Shown: positions 34,438 through 47,100 of the stretch, piece after piece
How the letters are laid out: each line of letters opens with the position of its first letter
Numbering within the stretch: the first letter of the stretch is position 1
Program-made: the position numbers and the translations under genes
Notes under the pieces: model-generated
The model's input: only the letters and a program-made list of their open reading frames with translations
What the model was told of the DNA's origin: nothing
Databases searched by the model: none
Origin: Antedon mediterranea
Taxonomy: Eukaryota > Echinodermata > Crinoidea > Comatulida > Antedonidae
Assembly (NCBI RefSeq): GCF_964355755.1
Contig: NC_092674.1
Coordinates: 8,499,001-8,563,000 of the forward strand
Length of the DNA: 64,000 nucleotides
Direction of reading: 5' to 3'

Positions 34438-37400
34438 TTTGTGGCGGAGTCTGAAATAATAGAAAAACCAAGTATAATTTATTTCATGTATACATTGGGC
34501 ACCTTAAAAACTGTTTTTGCAAAAGTTTTTATACCTGATGTTTTGAAATATTGACTATCACAAAATACCAGCCAATTGAGCAGGTGCTCTTGTAACATAT
34601 ATTGTTAATTATATTGTATACACTGTAAAATGTAAGTAATTCTTCGGCTTAACTACCGTGAACGACTTTAATAATACACCGCATATTATACTGTGTATTT
34701 AATTTATGAAAGAAAATGTGATACAGTATGTGAATTGTTTGTCAACAGTTTTCGTGTAATTAAATAAAATTCATGAAATTGTTTGGTCTACTTAAAATGG
34801 AAATTCATTTTTTTGACATAATTAAGACAATAAGTGACAATAAACTACAAGAAAAATACAACAAATTGCACAAACGCTGTATAGGCTATGTTAAAATATG
34901 GTTATTAGGCCAATGTTAAAATACAATTGTTGTCTCTGATATTCAATTTTTCTTATTTATTATTTTAAGTAGTAAATTGTATTAGTTTAAATGTATGTGT
35001 ATTGTTTCTAGGGTCTTTCGCGAGACATGAAACTTGGTTTCTTCTAGAGAAGACCCCAAATGATGGCTTATTACCATGTTTTCATTTATGTACACACCTA
35101 TATATTATACTGTATAATGCCATTGTTGAACAAATAAATGTTTTTTAAACTTGAACTATTGTACTCAAAATTCTGCTTAGGACCAAGAGAGCCACTTATT
35201 GCAGAGGGCCAGCACAAGGAGTTGATTCCCCTTGTTGAGTGTACTGATTCAGTTCAATATCAATCACTAGGCCAACGACGTAACGTCTCATCTTAAGAGC
35301 GATACAATTAGATATAATCATGCTGTGCAAAGCAGCAATATATCCTAGGTAGGTATAGATATGTCTAACATTCCTGTACAATTATTTATAATTACGCTTA
35401 AAACGCGCCTTGTGCAAATTATATTTTCAATCAAATTGTATAATCTTATGAAAGCGATCTTGTGCAAGTATGTCGGAACTCATTAACAGACAAGAGTGTT
35501 TTAACAGTTTTTATAAACGTGAATAAGGCGTGAAAGCACACCTAAGTGCAGGTCGTAATTAAACATGAAATAGTGTGAGCAATGAATGAAAAAATCAATT
35601 ACAAGATTATTGAGTTTCATACTATAACCCTGGATATGAAACATGAACCGAACCAATTCTTACTAACCGAATAATCCATGGGTTAAAACATTCATAACTA
35701 TTGATATTAATAATTATATTACTAATGCAAATAATGATAACATATTTATGCTGTAACTGAGGCTCATTTAAATTAAGTTGTATATAAAAATATATATAAT
35801 GCAACATTAAATCTAAACCAAAATGATTACAACATGAATAAACTAAATATATTTAATACCAATGGATTAATAAATATTATAATATGAAACATATATTTAA
35901 AACTCGCTGCAACGAAAATCTTTCAATTAGAAATGATTTAGTGCTCTAGACGCCATATCAAGAGTTTTCTGTCACTGATTTAATGGACAATTACTTTTGA
36001 CTATACTTACCATGAGGAGACAAACGGGAGCTACAGATAACCACATATACGGTAGTTTTCAAATAAAAAATAAAGTAGCCGAACCCGATATATTCCTATG
36101 ATACTCTGGAAAATAATGTTTTTACAAATACAGCACTGAGAATTGGGTAAAAGTAGACAAGGTATAGGCCATTTGGTACGCACAATTTAGAAATCAAGTG
36201 CACCTAAACCAAACAATATGCCATCTACTCGCGTCTCTACCTTAACAAAGGTTTTTTATTTCAAAATTTTTTATTTTACTTATGTATTTTTACTTCTTAT
36301 TTTATATTCTTACTATGTATATCTTACTCGTCATACTTGATTATGTTTATTGTATCTTTTCTGGTGGGTAAGCCTTAAAGTTCTTTGAACTTATTTGCCC
36401 ACCAGCCACACATCTTTCTTGTATATATATATATATATGTTTATTGTTACTTAATTATCATATTAATTTTGTGTGAAAAATCAATAAAAACAAAACAAAC
36501 AAACAAAACAAACCGTGAATATCCGTAAACCATATAAAATATAACACTGTTTTTATGCTTTTTGATTTATATTTTATCATTCATTCCGTTTAGTTAAATA
36601 CTAGACTAAAAAGAAGCACAGAAAGAATTACCGAAATGAACCAAAAGTTCTTACACTTTGAGAAACAACGTGCATACTGTACTGGTAAAAAGTATATATA
36701 TTATCGACAAATTAGTTTGTAGATTATATGAAATTATATATAACATAATACGGAAGAATTGTATTAAAATTGTTGCGAATTATAATTGGAAGTTTAGCCA
36801 AAAGCAATCAAACTTAAGATGCAAATCGGTTTGCCTGGCTATAAATGCATCATATAATATCTGTGGTCTGTCTTGTATTACAGGTCGTTCCATGTCAATA
36901 GAAAGGTCTCTTGTGGCGAATTGTTGATTTCAAGTTATGTTCAATAATTATCTTGTTGGCCTTTGCAATTTGTTTACCAACTTACGTAATATGATAAGGA
37001 AAACGGTAAGCGAAGGTTGCAAGCCTGCACTCATTACCGATCGATAGTCATTAATACCCGTTTATATACTAGGATAAAAACGATCGACGATAAAAAGATA
37101 AATTACAGTATTCTTTTTTTTCTGTACAGAAAACAAAAGAAATTAGAAAATTAAAAAACGTCCACGAAAATTAAGGATGCGCAAACATTTTGGGCTTTAT
37201 AGTATTGTATAGTACTAGGATGAAAACGTTGGTTTTCAGTAGAAAACAAAAGTTTATTATCTATTTATCATGCGTAATATGCGGGCCTTACTGTTGAACT
37301 AGAACTAATATCATGAAATTACTTAGAAAAGACCAAACAAGTGAGATTCTTCTTTAGCTTAGTATACCAACTTTTACATGAATTATTGTATTCACACTAT

Positions 37401-38089
37401 AAAGTAAAAATCTTTCAATCGATAACATTTGATACATTTTAGTGTTAATGACGTCATAATATACCAATCAGATTGTGAATAAATTGCTGTCCACCTACTC
37501 GAAAAAAAACTTGTGTTTATAGTATACTATCTGTTTTTACATGCCGGTAACATTCCTCCTCCGTCTCTATAAATTCCTCTATTGTACCGTATGTTACTCA
37601 AAAGAGAAGAGATGTAGATATAATATTATTAAGAATTATTGCATAAGGTACCTATTATTATGTACGGTATAAAGTGGTACAATTTATGTCATAGAGAGAG
37701 CGTTTATCAATGCAAATTTTTACTATTGCCCGTATCCGTACACATTGGGTGTAACAATATATAAAAATATATAAATACTGGATTTTAAACTACATTTAAA
37801 ATCACCCTTTCCTATAGTAAGATATATTGATAATATTATAATATTAATATTATCATTACTTCATGTATCGGTAAAAGGCATCTATAGGCATATAGGCATA
37901 TACAGTAGACATACAACAGATGTCAAATTATTATATCAACTAGCCTGATTTGAAGTCGGTCAGAAGGAGGTTAAAGTGGGCCTATGAACATACTTTAGGA
38001 CCTACTTCTAAACTTTCTACAGTCACTATTAGAAACATACATTAGCAAAATTTAACTAGCGTTAACCATTTTGATATGCACTGGCTTAC

Positions 38090-38230
38090 CTTTCGTTTCT
38101 ATCAGAAAAGCCCCGTGAAGGGTCCCTTACTCCCTGACACCAAAACACTTTCGTTGCTTTCAGAGACGGATTCTGTTGTGTTTCTCTTCAGCGCAGTATC
38201 CTTTCTAATCTGGCGAAGTAATTAAGTACA
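38090..38230 (-). other. Candidate noncoding first exon of the acetylcholinesterase gene
   Basis: On the minus strand this GC-richer block ends in a consensus donor (AAACGAAAG|GTAAGCC at 38090/38089) and has no matching coding frame. The esterase has a 5' UTR acceptor just upstream of its ATG (TTATTTCAG|ACTCCGCC, exon start 34450) that needs such a partner. The 5' boundary is a guess. Confidence 0.35.
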
Positions 38231-39268
38231 GCGCCACCCTGTCAACTCGGATATAATAATCAGCGTATGAGATTGATATCATTTTTTTCTTAGAATGAAT
38301 GTATGATGACGGTGGGAGACATCTGTTTATGAATTGATGATGCTGTCTAAATACTCATTATATTTTGACAGTATACTAACCCAGTACTGAGTATGTTAGG
38401 CAGCCTCGTAGCTAGAGGGCTTTTGCGATCGAACCCACCTATACAGTAAGATACGAGTGATTTAAGACTAACCATGTTTGTGACATAGCGATGCAAAAAA
38501 ATTGTATGCATAGTTCTGATATAATATTCTGATGTAAATCTGCACTTATAGTCTCTGATAACCCATATAATCTTATATGAACCCCTTTTAATTTGAAGTA
38601 ACAAACTTGTTTAATATGTTTGAAGTGTTTTAGTAGGGCTTCAGCTTGATGGATATTTCTTTATTATTTCAATGTCCTAATTCTTCAGGTAACTTGTGTA
38701 CCAGTTATATCGTGTACAATTTAAATGTTACCGTATTTTGGTGAGTCAAGTTCAACAAGAAATTTAGAAATAAATCCGTTATGACTTACGTACAGTTACC
38801 TAGATACAAGATACAAGACTACTTTATTGTCAACATTTTACAATTTTGAGATAGATCATTAAATAATACTAAACAAAATTACCGGAAGAGGGATACAAGT
38901 TTCCAGACTATACTAGAAAACCTGTTTGAAATAGACCTATTTAAGTTCCATTAACAATTTTACTAATTGTTAAATATCTATGCTACGTGTATCAATCATC
39001 AATGGCGTTTATTAACTACCTGGTCTTGCACAGATAATGTATTATCAAGTATGGTACTTAAAATAATATTTATTACCATCGTATAGCCGCTCATTCTTTC
39101 TGGATAATGTGTCAGTTATAACACCAGAGTATATTAATCTATCGTTTAAATAGATAACACGACACTTTTGACTTACTGAAGCCGGTTGTAATGTATTTAC
39201 CTTCTAACGAATAATTACAAATGATTAGTCTACAATTGGAAAGAATAGTAGTGGTAGTAGTAGTGTAG

Positions 39269-39403
39269 TACGGTTTAGTATGATGTGCCTAAATATGGTA
39301 GTGATATACTCAAATATGGTAGTGATATGACATCATCATGTCCATATATGGGCACATCACATTTTTTTGTCACATAAAGTTTGATAGTGTAGACAAGGCT
39401 TAA
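39269..39403. mobile_element. CTGTCTACACTATCAAAC-family MITE, 5'-truncated
   Basis: It retains two AAATATGGTAGTGATAT units, the CATCATGTCCATATATGGGC block and the right end GTTTGATAGTGTAGACAAGG. A (CAT)8 microsatellite follows directly. Confidence 0.65.
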
Positions 39404-42400
39404 ATCATCATCATCATCATCATCATCAAAATATATTATTATTAAATCATACATCATACATACGTCATTCCATCATTTTGGATATTTTAGTATCTTAATT
39501 AATTAAACAATACAAGGTAATCTAAGTGGTAAGAAGTGTGTTTTCTAAAATATAGCTTTACGTCGGTCTCCGAATAGGCTATCTTTATTCCCAGGTCAGC
39601 AATAAAGATTACGTATACACAAACAACCAGTGAATGTATGGTTAGAATTAGAAAGGTAATGTTGATGACGTGTTAATTAGTCAGTTTTATACAGTTTTAG
39701 AATTAGATGATCAATGACGTAAGATCTGGATATGGAAAAATAACTGCATACTCATTTTTAGTCAAAATACAATATTTTAATATTTGAATATTTTTTTCAT
39801 TTCATTTCATTTATTTTTGTTCCTTTAAAAATACAATATAAAACGAACATCATACATTTCTTTATGTACTGTCTGATCATAATACAATTCAATCTATATG
39901 TGTACAGATTGCACGTCTGCCTACTCACCCACTTGAGTTTATCTTTGCCATTTTATCTTTTAATGTCGTACGTACCACGTTCAATAGCCCCCTACTATTG
40001 GTTGTTCTAATGCACTGACATGTTATATTCAATAATGGTTCTATTTTATGTTCATTTTGAGAAGTTTGTGCAACGCAAGGCTGATTGAGCGTTCGAAAAC
40101 CAGTGTGCGCTGGTAAGTGTTTTGTTCCGAGCCAATTTACGTTTACAGTACCAACTCCAATAGCATAGTGGAATACCTCATTTGGGAACCACTATTCAGT
40201 AGAGACCCCTATTAAGGGGGCACTTCTTGTGAAACGAATAAAGGGGTATATGTTTACCAATATGACCAACTCCTATTGGGTGGAAACGTTTTTTGCAGAT
40301 TCCCAAAGGTGTCCCCTTAATAGAGAATCTTCAATATAAATATATGCATAACTTTTCAATTATCAAATAGGATGGGTGTACGGAATTGCGCGTAATGCTC
40401 TTCTCAGTGGAAATATATACTTCACAGTAATATGTTCTAGACTTTAATATAAATATATTATTCTATACATTCCAATATACAATTAAACCAGATAGTTGTA
40501 TGGGAATTGAACGTCTGTAATGCTCCTTCACTGGAGACATAGATGAATACCTGTTCTCCTAATGTGCTACTCTGATTGACGTATAATGACCAATTTCGAT
40601 TTCTTGAGCAGCTCCTCGGATTTGTGCAATCGACAAATTGTTTTAAGCGAAGGCGAAACGAGCCAATTTCAATTGATTGCTCACCAGATTCAATCTATTT
40701 ACTGAATGTCAACTTCAATTTTGTAAATCAAGTTAAATAATATTCTTTACCAGTATCGCATATTTTAACTTCATGCTTGCTATAGGCCTATCACTCTTAC
40801 ACTATAATTCCTTAGCCTAAATTTAGGGCGATAAAAATGGAAACACCCGGCGTTGTTAATAACGATTATGCATGGCGGATGATTTTGTCATTTTGGTGGT
40901 CATATTGCAGTATGATTGATATAATATTCAATTAAATTAAAAAATATTATCCCACGGGGAAAATAATTGAATGTGTCTATATATGGTAACATAGGCCTAA
41001 GGAGCTGAGCAGAGATATTTATCTTATTTCTTACTACCGATTTGTTCTTTTTATGATAAACGGTCGTGAAAGAGCCCCAATGACGTATCAAGTTCAAATA
41101 CCGTGCCAGTTTTATACGTACAAAAAATGTAACATTACTCTATCATAGTAGTGTCAAACCCCGACATGTACAATATGAATAGGAGTGTAAACCCCGACAC
41201 TCATAATGTAATATTTATGTCAATCAGTAATTCCATCGATCATTTATGCCACAAATGTTGCTGTAATTCAAGATTATTATATAGCTAATGTTGTGATTTT
41301 TATCGGTCGGCTGCAGAATAATAAATTCGCGCCAATGTTTGATTTATTTCTTTCAGAAAAATAAGAAGTCTCATATATTACATTATGTTACTTTGATTTA
41401 TTTTTCTACATATTAATTTCGTGAAAATATATTATATAATTATATTATTGTTATGGCGTCATAGTTTATAATGTTTAAAATTACTCTTTCCTGATGTGCG
41501 AGTGTTACGAAGCAAGAAATAACATTAACGGAGGAGAGAGATGCAATATGCTAGGCTGGTAACAATGAATTATGATGTGTATGAAAAATGAAATACATTA
41601 TCCAATTAAGTGTTTGGTCTAATTGAAATGTTTAGCCTTGACGTTTAAATATTCTTAGAAATCAAATATTTTGAGCGTTTTGAACAAAAAAAACAGCGTT
41701 AATTTAGATGAGTGCAAAGCACGTTGTAGCAACAAAATTAAACGTATAACAATTATAATTCCTTACCTGTTTTGGTTTAACCAGCGAAGCTCCCAGGCAA
41801 AAAACGATTCGCTCCGGGCCAGCGCAAGAGGCACTCTAACCTTAATAACGCTAGCTTCCACGGTCTTCGAACACCATTAAGTAATATCGATTTGCCGCAC
41901 AAATTACCAACCGTAGTTAGCTACTAATGATCCGCTGAAAAAAACGCATTGATTGGACCAGATCCTCGCCAAGAACAACAGCCAATCTCCACTTATGTTC
42001 GTTCTCCTTAAAATGTTTACATATATCCTTCAATCATAACTATCATGAATGGATTTTTTTTTATTCGATAAGTGTTTCTTTTCTTTGATTATATTGTAAA
42101 TAAATTGTTATATTGAGATGTAACTGAGTGGATTGTTTCGTTTAATTTCTGATAATTATATAATTATAATATATACAAAAAAAAGTATAAGCACTTATTG
42201 GAAATTTCCCTTGATGCTTTACTGTAATTTTCACGACGTGTCATCACAGTACGTTGGAAAGTTGATTTTTTTTTTTCTTATACAAAAAATGAATTTTACT
42301 GAGGGGTTTGGGCTGAGACCACACTCTCAGGTTAGGGTTAATAGCACGTTATAGAATGTTCAATTGATTTTGTACCATTTTGGCTACATTTTTAAAATAG

Positions 42401-42836
42401 CATTTTTACTTCGAAATGTAATATTTTGTATGTTAACATTTTATTGTAAATAAATAAAGGAAATAAATAAATCAGTAAAAATAAATAGTAAATAGTACAA
42501 TAAACATTGTGCACCGAGACATACTTTACTGCATCGTTCTTTAACGATGTTGTGGCCAAAGGCCTTTACATCGATCGCGTACGCAACGGGTTAAAGCAAG
42601 ATGTTACGCAGAGAGTAGCGTTCTGGTGTAACCATCTCATTTTGTCTCTCTATCAAAAATTTACACCGTGTCTTGCATACATATAGTGACCTATCTAGGC
42701 CCACCTATAGGGTGCATTATCGACGTCATAATTTTTCTAAAAGAAATTGACAATTATTGCAGTCTGACACACCCATTTTTTAATATCATTATTAATTTTG
42801 TTATTCTTTTTGAACTTAAGTTTTACCGCAAGCTTT

Positions 42837-42935
42837 TGTTCCCAAATATGCTAGTGATATGACATCATCATGTCCATATATGGGCACATCAAATGTTTTT
42901 GTCACATAGAGTTTGATAGTGTAGACCAAGCTTAA
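42837..42935. mobile_element. CTGTCTACACTATCAAAC-family MITE, 5'-truncated
   Basis: It begins within the AAATATGCTAGTGATATGAC unit and ends GTTTGATAGTGTAGACCAAG. Intergenic. Confidence 0.65.
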
Positions 42936-44190
42936 TACAGTTTAACATATTATGTATCACATGTGGCGTCTGTATACGGTTAGATTTGGCTTATGTTCTA
43001 GGATATAGGTGAAACTGTATCACAGAATTCGCCAATGATACTGTCAATTCACTCAACTTATCTAATAATGTTCTGCCATGATGACGTCATTTGTTTGAAA
43101 TCCTTCAACATTCATCGTTCAGCAGCCCACAATTCCATCTCACGTATCATCACTTAATTAATTATTCTATTGTAATCTAACCAGACAATTATCATGTTTA
43201 GTTTATTTCACTTTATTGATGTTGTACATGATGAGATTAAATTAATACTCGTCTTTGCCCCAGGCCAGCAATTCCTTTTTTTTTCTAAGCTTGATGCTCT
43301 CTTAAATTAATGTAAAGTATTTTGCTCTTGAGCTGTGCAATTGTAAAATGGTACCACCACTATCAGTAATCAAGCTGGGATCGGTGTTCATTGATGCGTA
43401 ACCAATACGTAACATAGGTAACTAATATGTAACATTATACATTATAATTTCAATCGAGCTATTTCTTATGAATGACATGCGGGTGTGATATCACAACACA
43501 TAAAATGCACAAGAAATATTAACGTATCTAAATATATTAATTTATTGCACAAATTTTAGCAACACGTATTTAAAACTAGAAGATCTTCTATCAAAACAAC
43601 AGTATGTTGTAACCAATTTGGTATCGTCATTGTTAAATCTATCTACAAAAACTTCGTCTCCTTCATTCATATATCTTATCTATAAATATGCCCTTTGATT
43701 AATTGTAGTACAGGCCTATTAACTATTTAATATCAGGCCTTATCAAAAATCGTATTATAGAAAGCACACAATTTGTTTATTTTATTGCACATTTCAATTC
43801 AAATTTTAATCAAACTGTTTAAAAAAACTGATACATCATAATGCTAATGCTAAAAATTACAACAAACATACGTTGATAGTTTATCATAGTTGAGGTCGCT
43901 ATAATATAAAATACCAGATTGGAAAATTTAATATAATAGAGGTCGCTCCATCATTTTTTTCACATCTTATGGATATTTACATGAAAACGTTATTACCTTC
44001 TACTATTAGTTACAGTACCTCAACAACGATACACTTTAGTTTGTTTTTAATTCAGAAGTTCACTGCAAATGATCTCCAAAATACATTTTTCAAACCATTC
44101 TACTCTTTATCAAAATGTTTTGTTTTTGTTTTTCAAGGTAATTACGTCAAAACACTATTTTTTTTAAATTTAAGGACATTACCCATTATA

Positions 44191-47100
44191 CTAAACGGTG
44201 GAACAATTATCAAGTGAAGGTGCGGCAAGAGTGATCTCCGGTAACTCAAATTCTGAACCGTCTTTTCTTCCTTTCAACCAAAACGTTGTTAATGGTTTTT
44301 TTCCCTGAAATGAAACGGGTACAATAATGAAATAATGCCATTACAACACAAACCGCCCGATTTGTAATACAACATTAATAAATCATATGTATGCAATGGA
44401 TGTGTTTCCAAAACAAACAAAAGCAAAATTTGAAAACTCTACAAAGTGAAATCCGATTGATTGATAGATAACAAGGCCATATAGATGGCTGCAGTCACGT
44501 GCTCATTAGTGTTTACCGACCGACCGGCCAACCGACCGTCCAACCTACCAACTGACCAAAATTGCTGAACAAAATGTTGAAATGTTGAAATGTTTAAAAT
44601 CATTTATATTTTTTTAATTTACACGTGCGTAGCCTGTCACTTTTGACGTGCTCGTATAACGTAATTTCGAGTTGAAAAGTAAGTCAAGAAAACAGAAATC
44701 GGGCAATAAGAGTGCGTAATAACATTTAACGCGAAGTGCGCGCGCAAAAATCTGCGCACTCATGGCAATTTTGTAAACGCTTAAAATTGCCTGAAACGTA
44801 CTCTTATTTCATCGAAAATAAATTTTGAAAATTTTAAGCGCGCGTACGGATGCGTTACATGCGCTACGCACGTAATTGTATTGCCATATGATGATTTATG
44901 CCCTGAAATTTATGAGTACCAAATTTTATTTAATTGTGATTGATGGTTGTGAAGATATGATTACAAACGTGATTTCGTTAAATCATGCGTAGACCGTGTA
45001 ATTTTTTATTGCGCACCGTGAAAACATAACCACATCGATTCCTGGCCATAAGGAATATACTGTGAAAAATTGACTTAGCTAGATTAAACTGATATCAAGA
45101 TAAGGTCATATACAAGTTAGTGTTTACCGACCGACCAACCGACCAACATAGTGAGCTGTAGAGTCGCGTTGCACGCGACTAAAAACAACCTCACCTACTA
45201 AAGTGTGCTTACACTGGGAATTAGAGAGCTTCATAAGAATGTTACTAAAATCAGTATTAGACTAAAGCTTGGTTCCCACTAGAACGTAACGCAAGGACGT
45301 AAACGCAACGCAAGCGTTTTAACCAATGACAAGCGAAGTTATAGACAGTTAGCAATCACACGCGAATAAGCCATCGCTTGTGATTGGTCAATTCACTTGC
45401 GTTGCGTTACGTCCTTGTGTTGCGTCGCTAGTGGGAACCACGCTTTAGTAGGTGGTAGTGGTGGACATATGCGATAGTAGTGGTAGGCGGAAGGCGGTAA
45501 GTAGTAGTGGTAGGCGGTAGTGATAAAGTGGATAAGTTAATTTACATACCTTTACGGTTATTTCTCCTCTTTTTTCCATATTAAAAGTGTCAAATTTGCT
45601 CAAAATATTGTGAGTTGCACTACTTACATGGACCATCATTGCTGAAATATTAATAATTAAATCGTGGCTGTAGCAATAGCAATCAATAGTAACATACGCT
45701 GGTGGTGGTGGTGGTATTGATGGAAGTGTTATTAGTTGGTATTATATTGTTAGTTTTGGTAATGGTAACAGTTATAGCGTTATAAAAATTTGGAACAGAT
45801 TACCAAGTCACATTAAGCACTTAGACGACTATAATCAGTTTAAAAAACATTTAAAAGCACTATATTTCAAAGAATGTTACGATACTAATTGATGTGAAGC
45901 GCCGCTGATTATAATTAAATGTTGTATAAATGTGCGCTATACAAGTAATAATAATAATAATAATAATAACAAAAACAGTTACGGATTGTAATTATTATAG
46001 GTGTATAGTTACTTTATATTATTATACTGTAGGCCTACTAATAATTATGTTCCTACACTTACCTAACCCACTTGACTCCATCCTAGAAGCCGTGTTTACT
46101 GTATCTCCAAACAGGCAATATCTTGGCATCTTTAGTCCAACAATTCCAGCTACAACTGAGCCTAGAATGAACAAATTTTGGCCGTTGTGATTTTTTTTCT
46201 ATTTTATCCAAAAAAAAGTAGTGAGAAAACTCTAATACAGAAAGAGTAGGATAGAAACTATCTGCCATATTCCTTCTACAGAAAGTTACAGTGTTAACTT
46301 GTGCTGTTTGACAGAAGTATTAATTTGTCTTTCTTAGCTTTCTATCAAGATTTTTTGTAACGACAAAACAGTTTTTCCTAAAATTGTTGTCATTTCTGAG
46401 AGGTTTAGTTATTTTTTATTTCCAACTACAAGTTATGTAATAATAATTATGTTACGTTATTTATACTGTATTACGTTGTCTACCTGAGTGAATTCCAACT
46501 CGTAACTGCATCCGATGCCCAGGCCTGTGTCGAATACTGAAGTGTTTAACTTTGTTTAGTAATGCCAGAGCCATACCGGCTATTTCTCCAGCATGATAAT
46601 TACTAATTCTTTCTGGTAATCCTGATACTACCATGTATGCATCTCCAATTGTCTCAACCTACAGAATATAAAGATATTTAAAAAAAGTTAGTATAATAGT
46701 TTTTAGCGGTTTTGATTCCTTAGTGTTCTTAAATAGTGCATTTAATTGTAAAGTTTAAAAAAAATCGCCCTATTAATATTACAATGTATAGAAAATATAT
46801 ATTTAGGCAAAAGTGCAAAAAAAATGTTTACCTTGTAGACGTTGTAGTGATCTATGACATCATCAAAAGCTGTGTAAAGATCGTTTAACATAGCAACTAC
46901 CTAAAAACATAAATTGTGTTACACAATAATGAATAGAAAAATTCTGAAGAACATGACTTTCTGTACCTTTTTGATTTGTCTTCGGAAAAAATAATCTTAA
47001 TAGCGCAGTCATTAATTATCATTTTACTAAACCTGTAAAGGTGTGCTCTCCGATGCTAGCTTTGTAAATCCGACAATATCACTAAAATAGATGGTAACCT

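Larger units (their letters stand above)
34451..44190. other. About 9.7 kb without recognised coding exons
   Basis: This AT-rich stretch lies between the acetylcholinesterase coding region and the 3' end of the guanylyl cyclase. Apart from a possible noncoding esterase exon (38090-38230) and two CTGTCTACACTATC-family copies, I see short open frames only. At 36357-36405 there is an imperfect hairpin (CTGGTGGGTAAGCC ... TTGCCCACCAG), followed by (TA)n and an AAACAAACAAAC-type tail near 36490, perhaps the 3' end of a retroelement. Confidence 0.5.

Noticed and set aside
39408-39432. CRISPR-like or regulatory repeat
   Set aside because: It is a plain (CAT)n microsatellite following a MITE.
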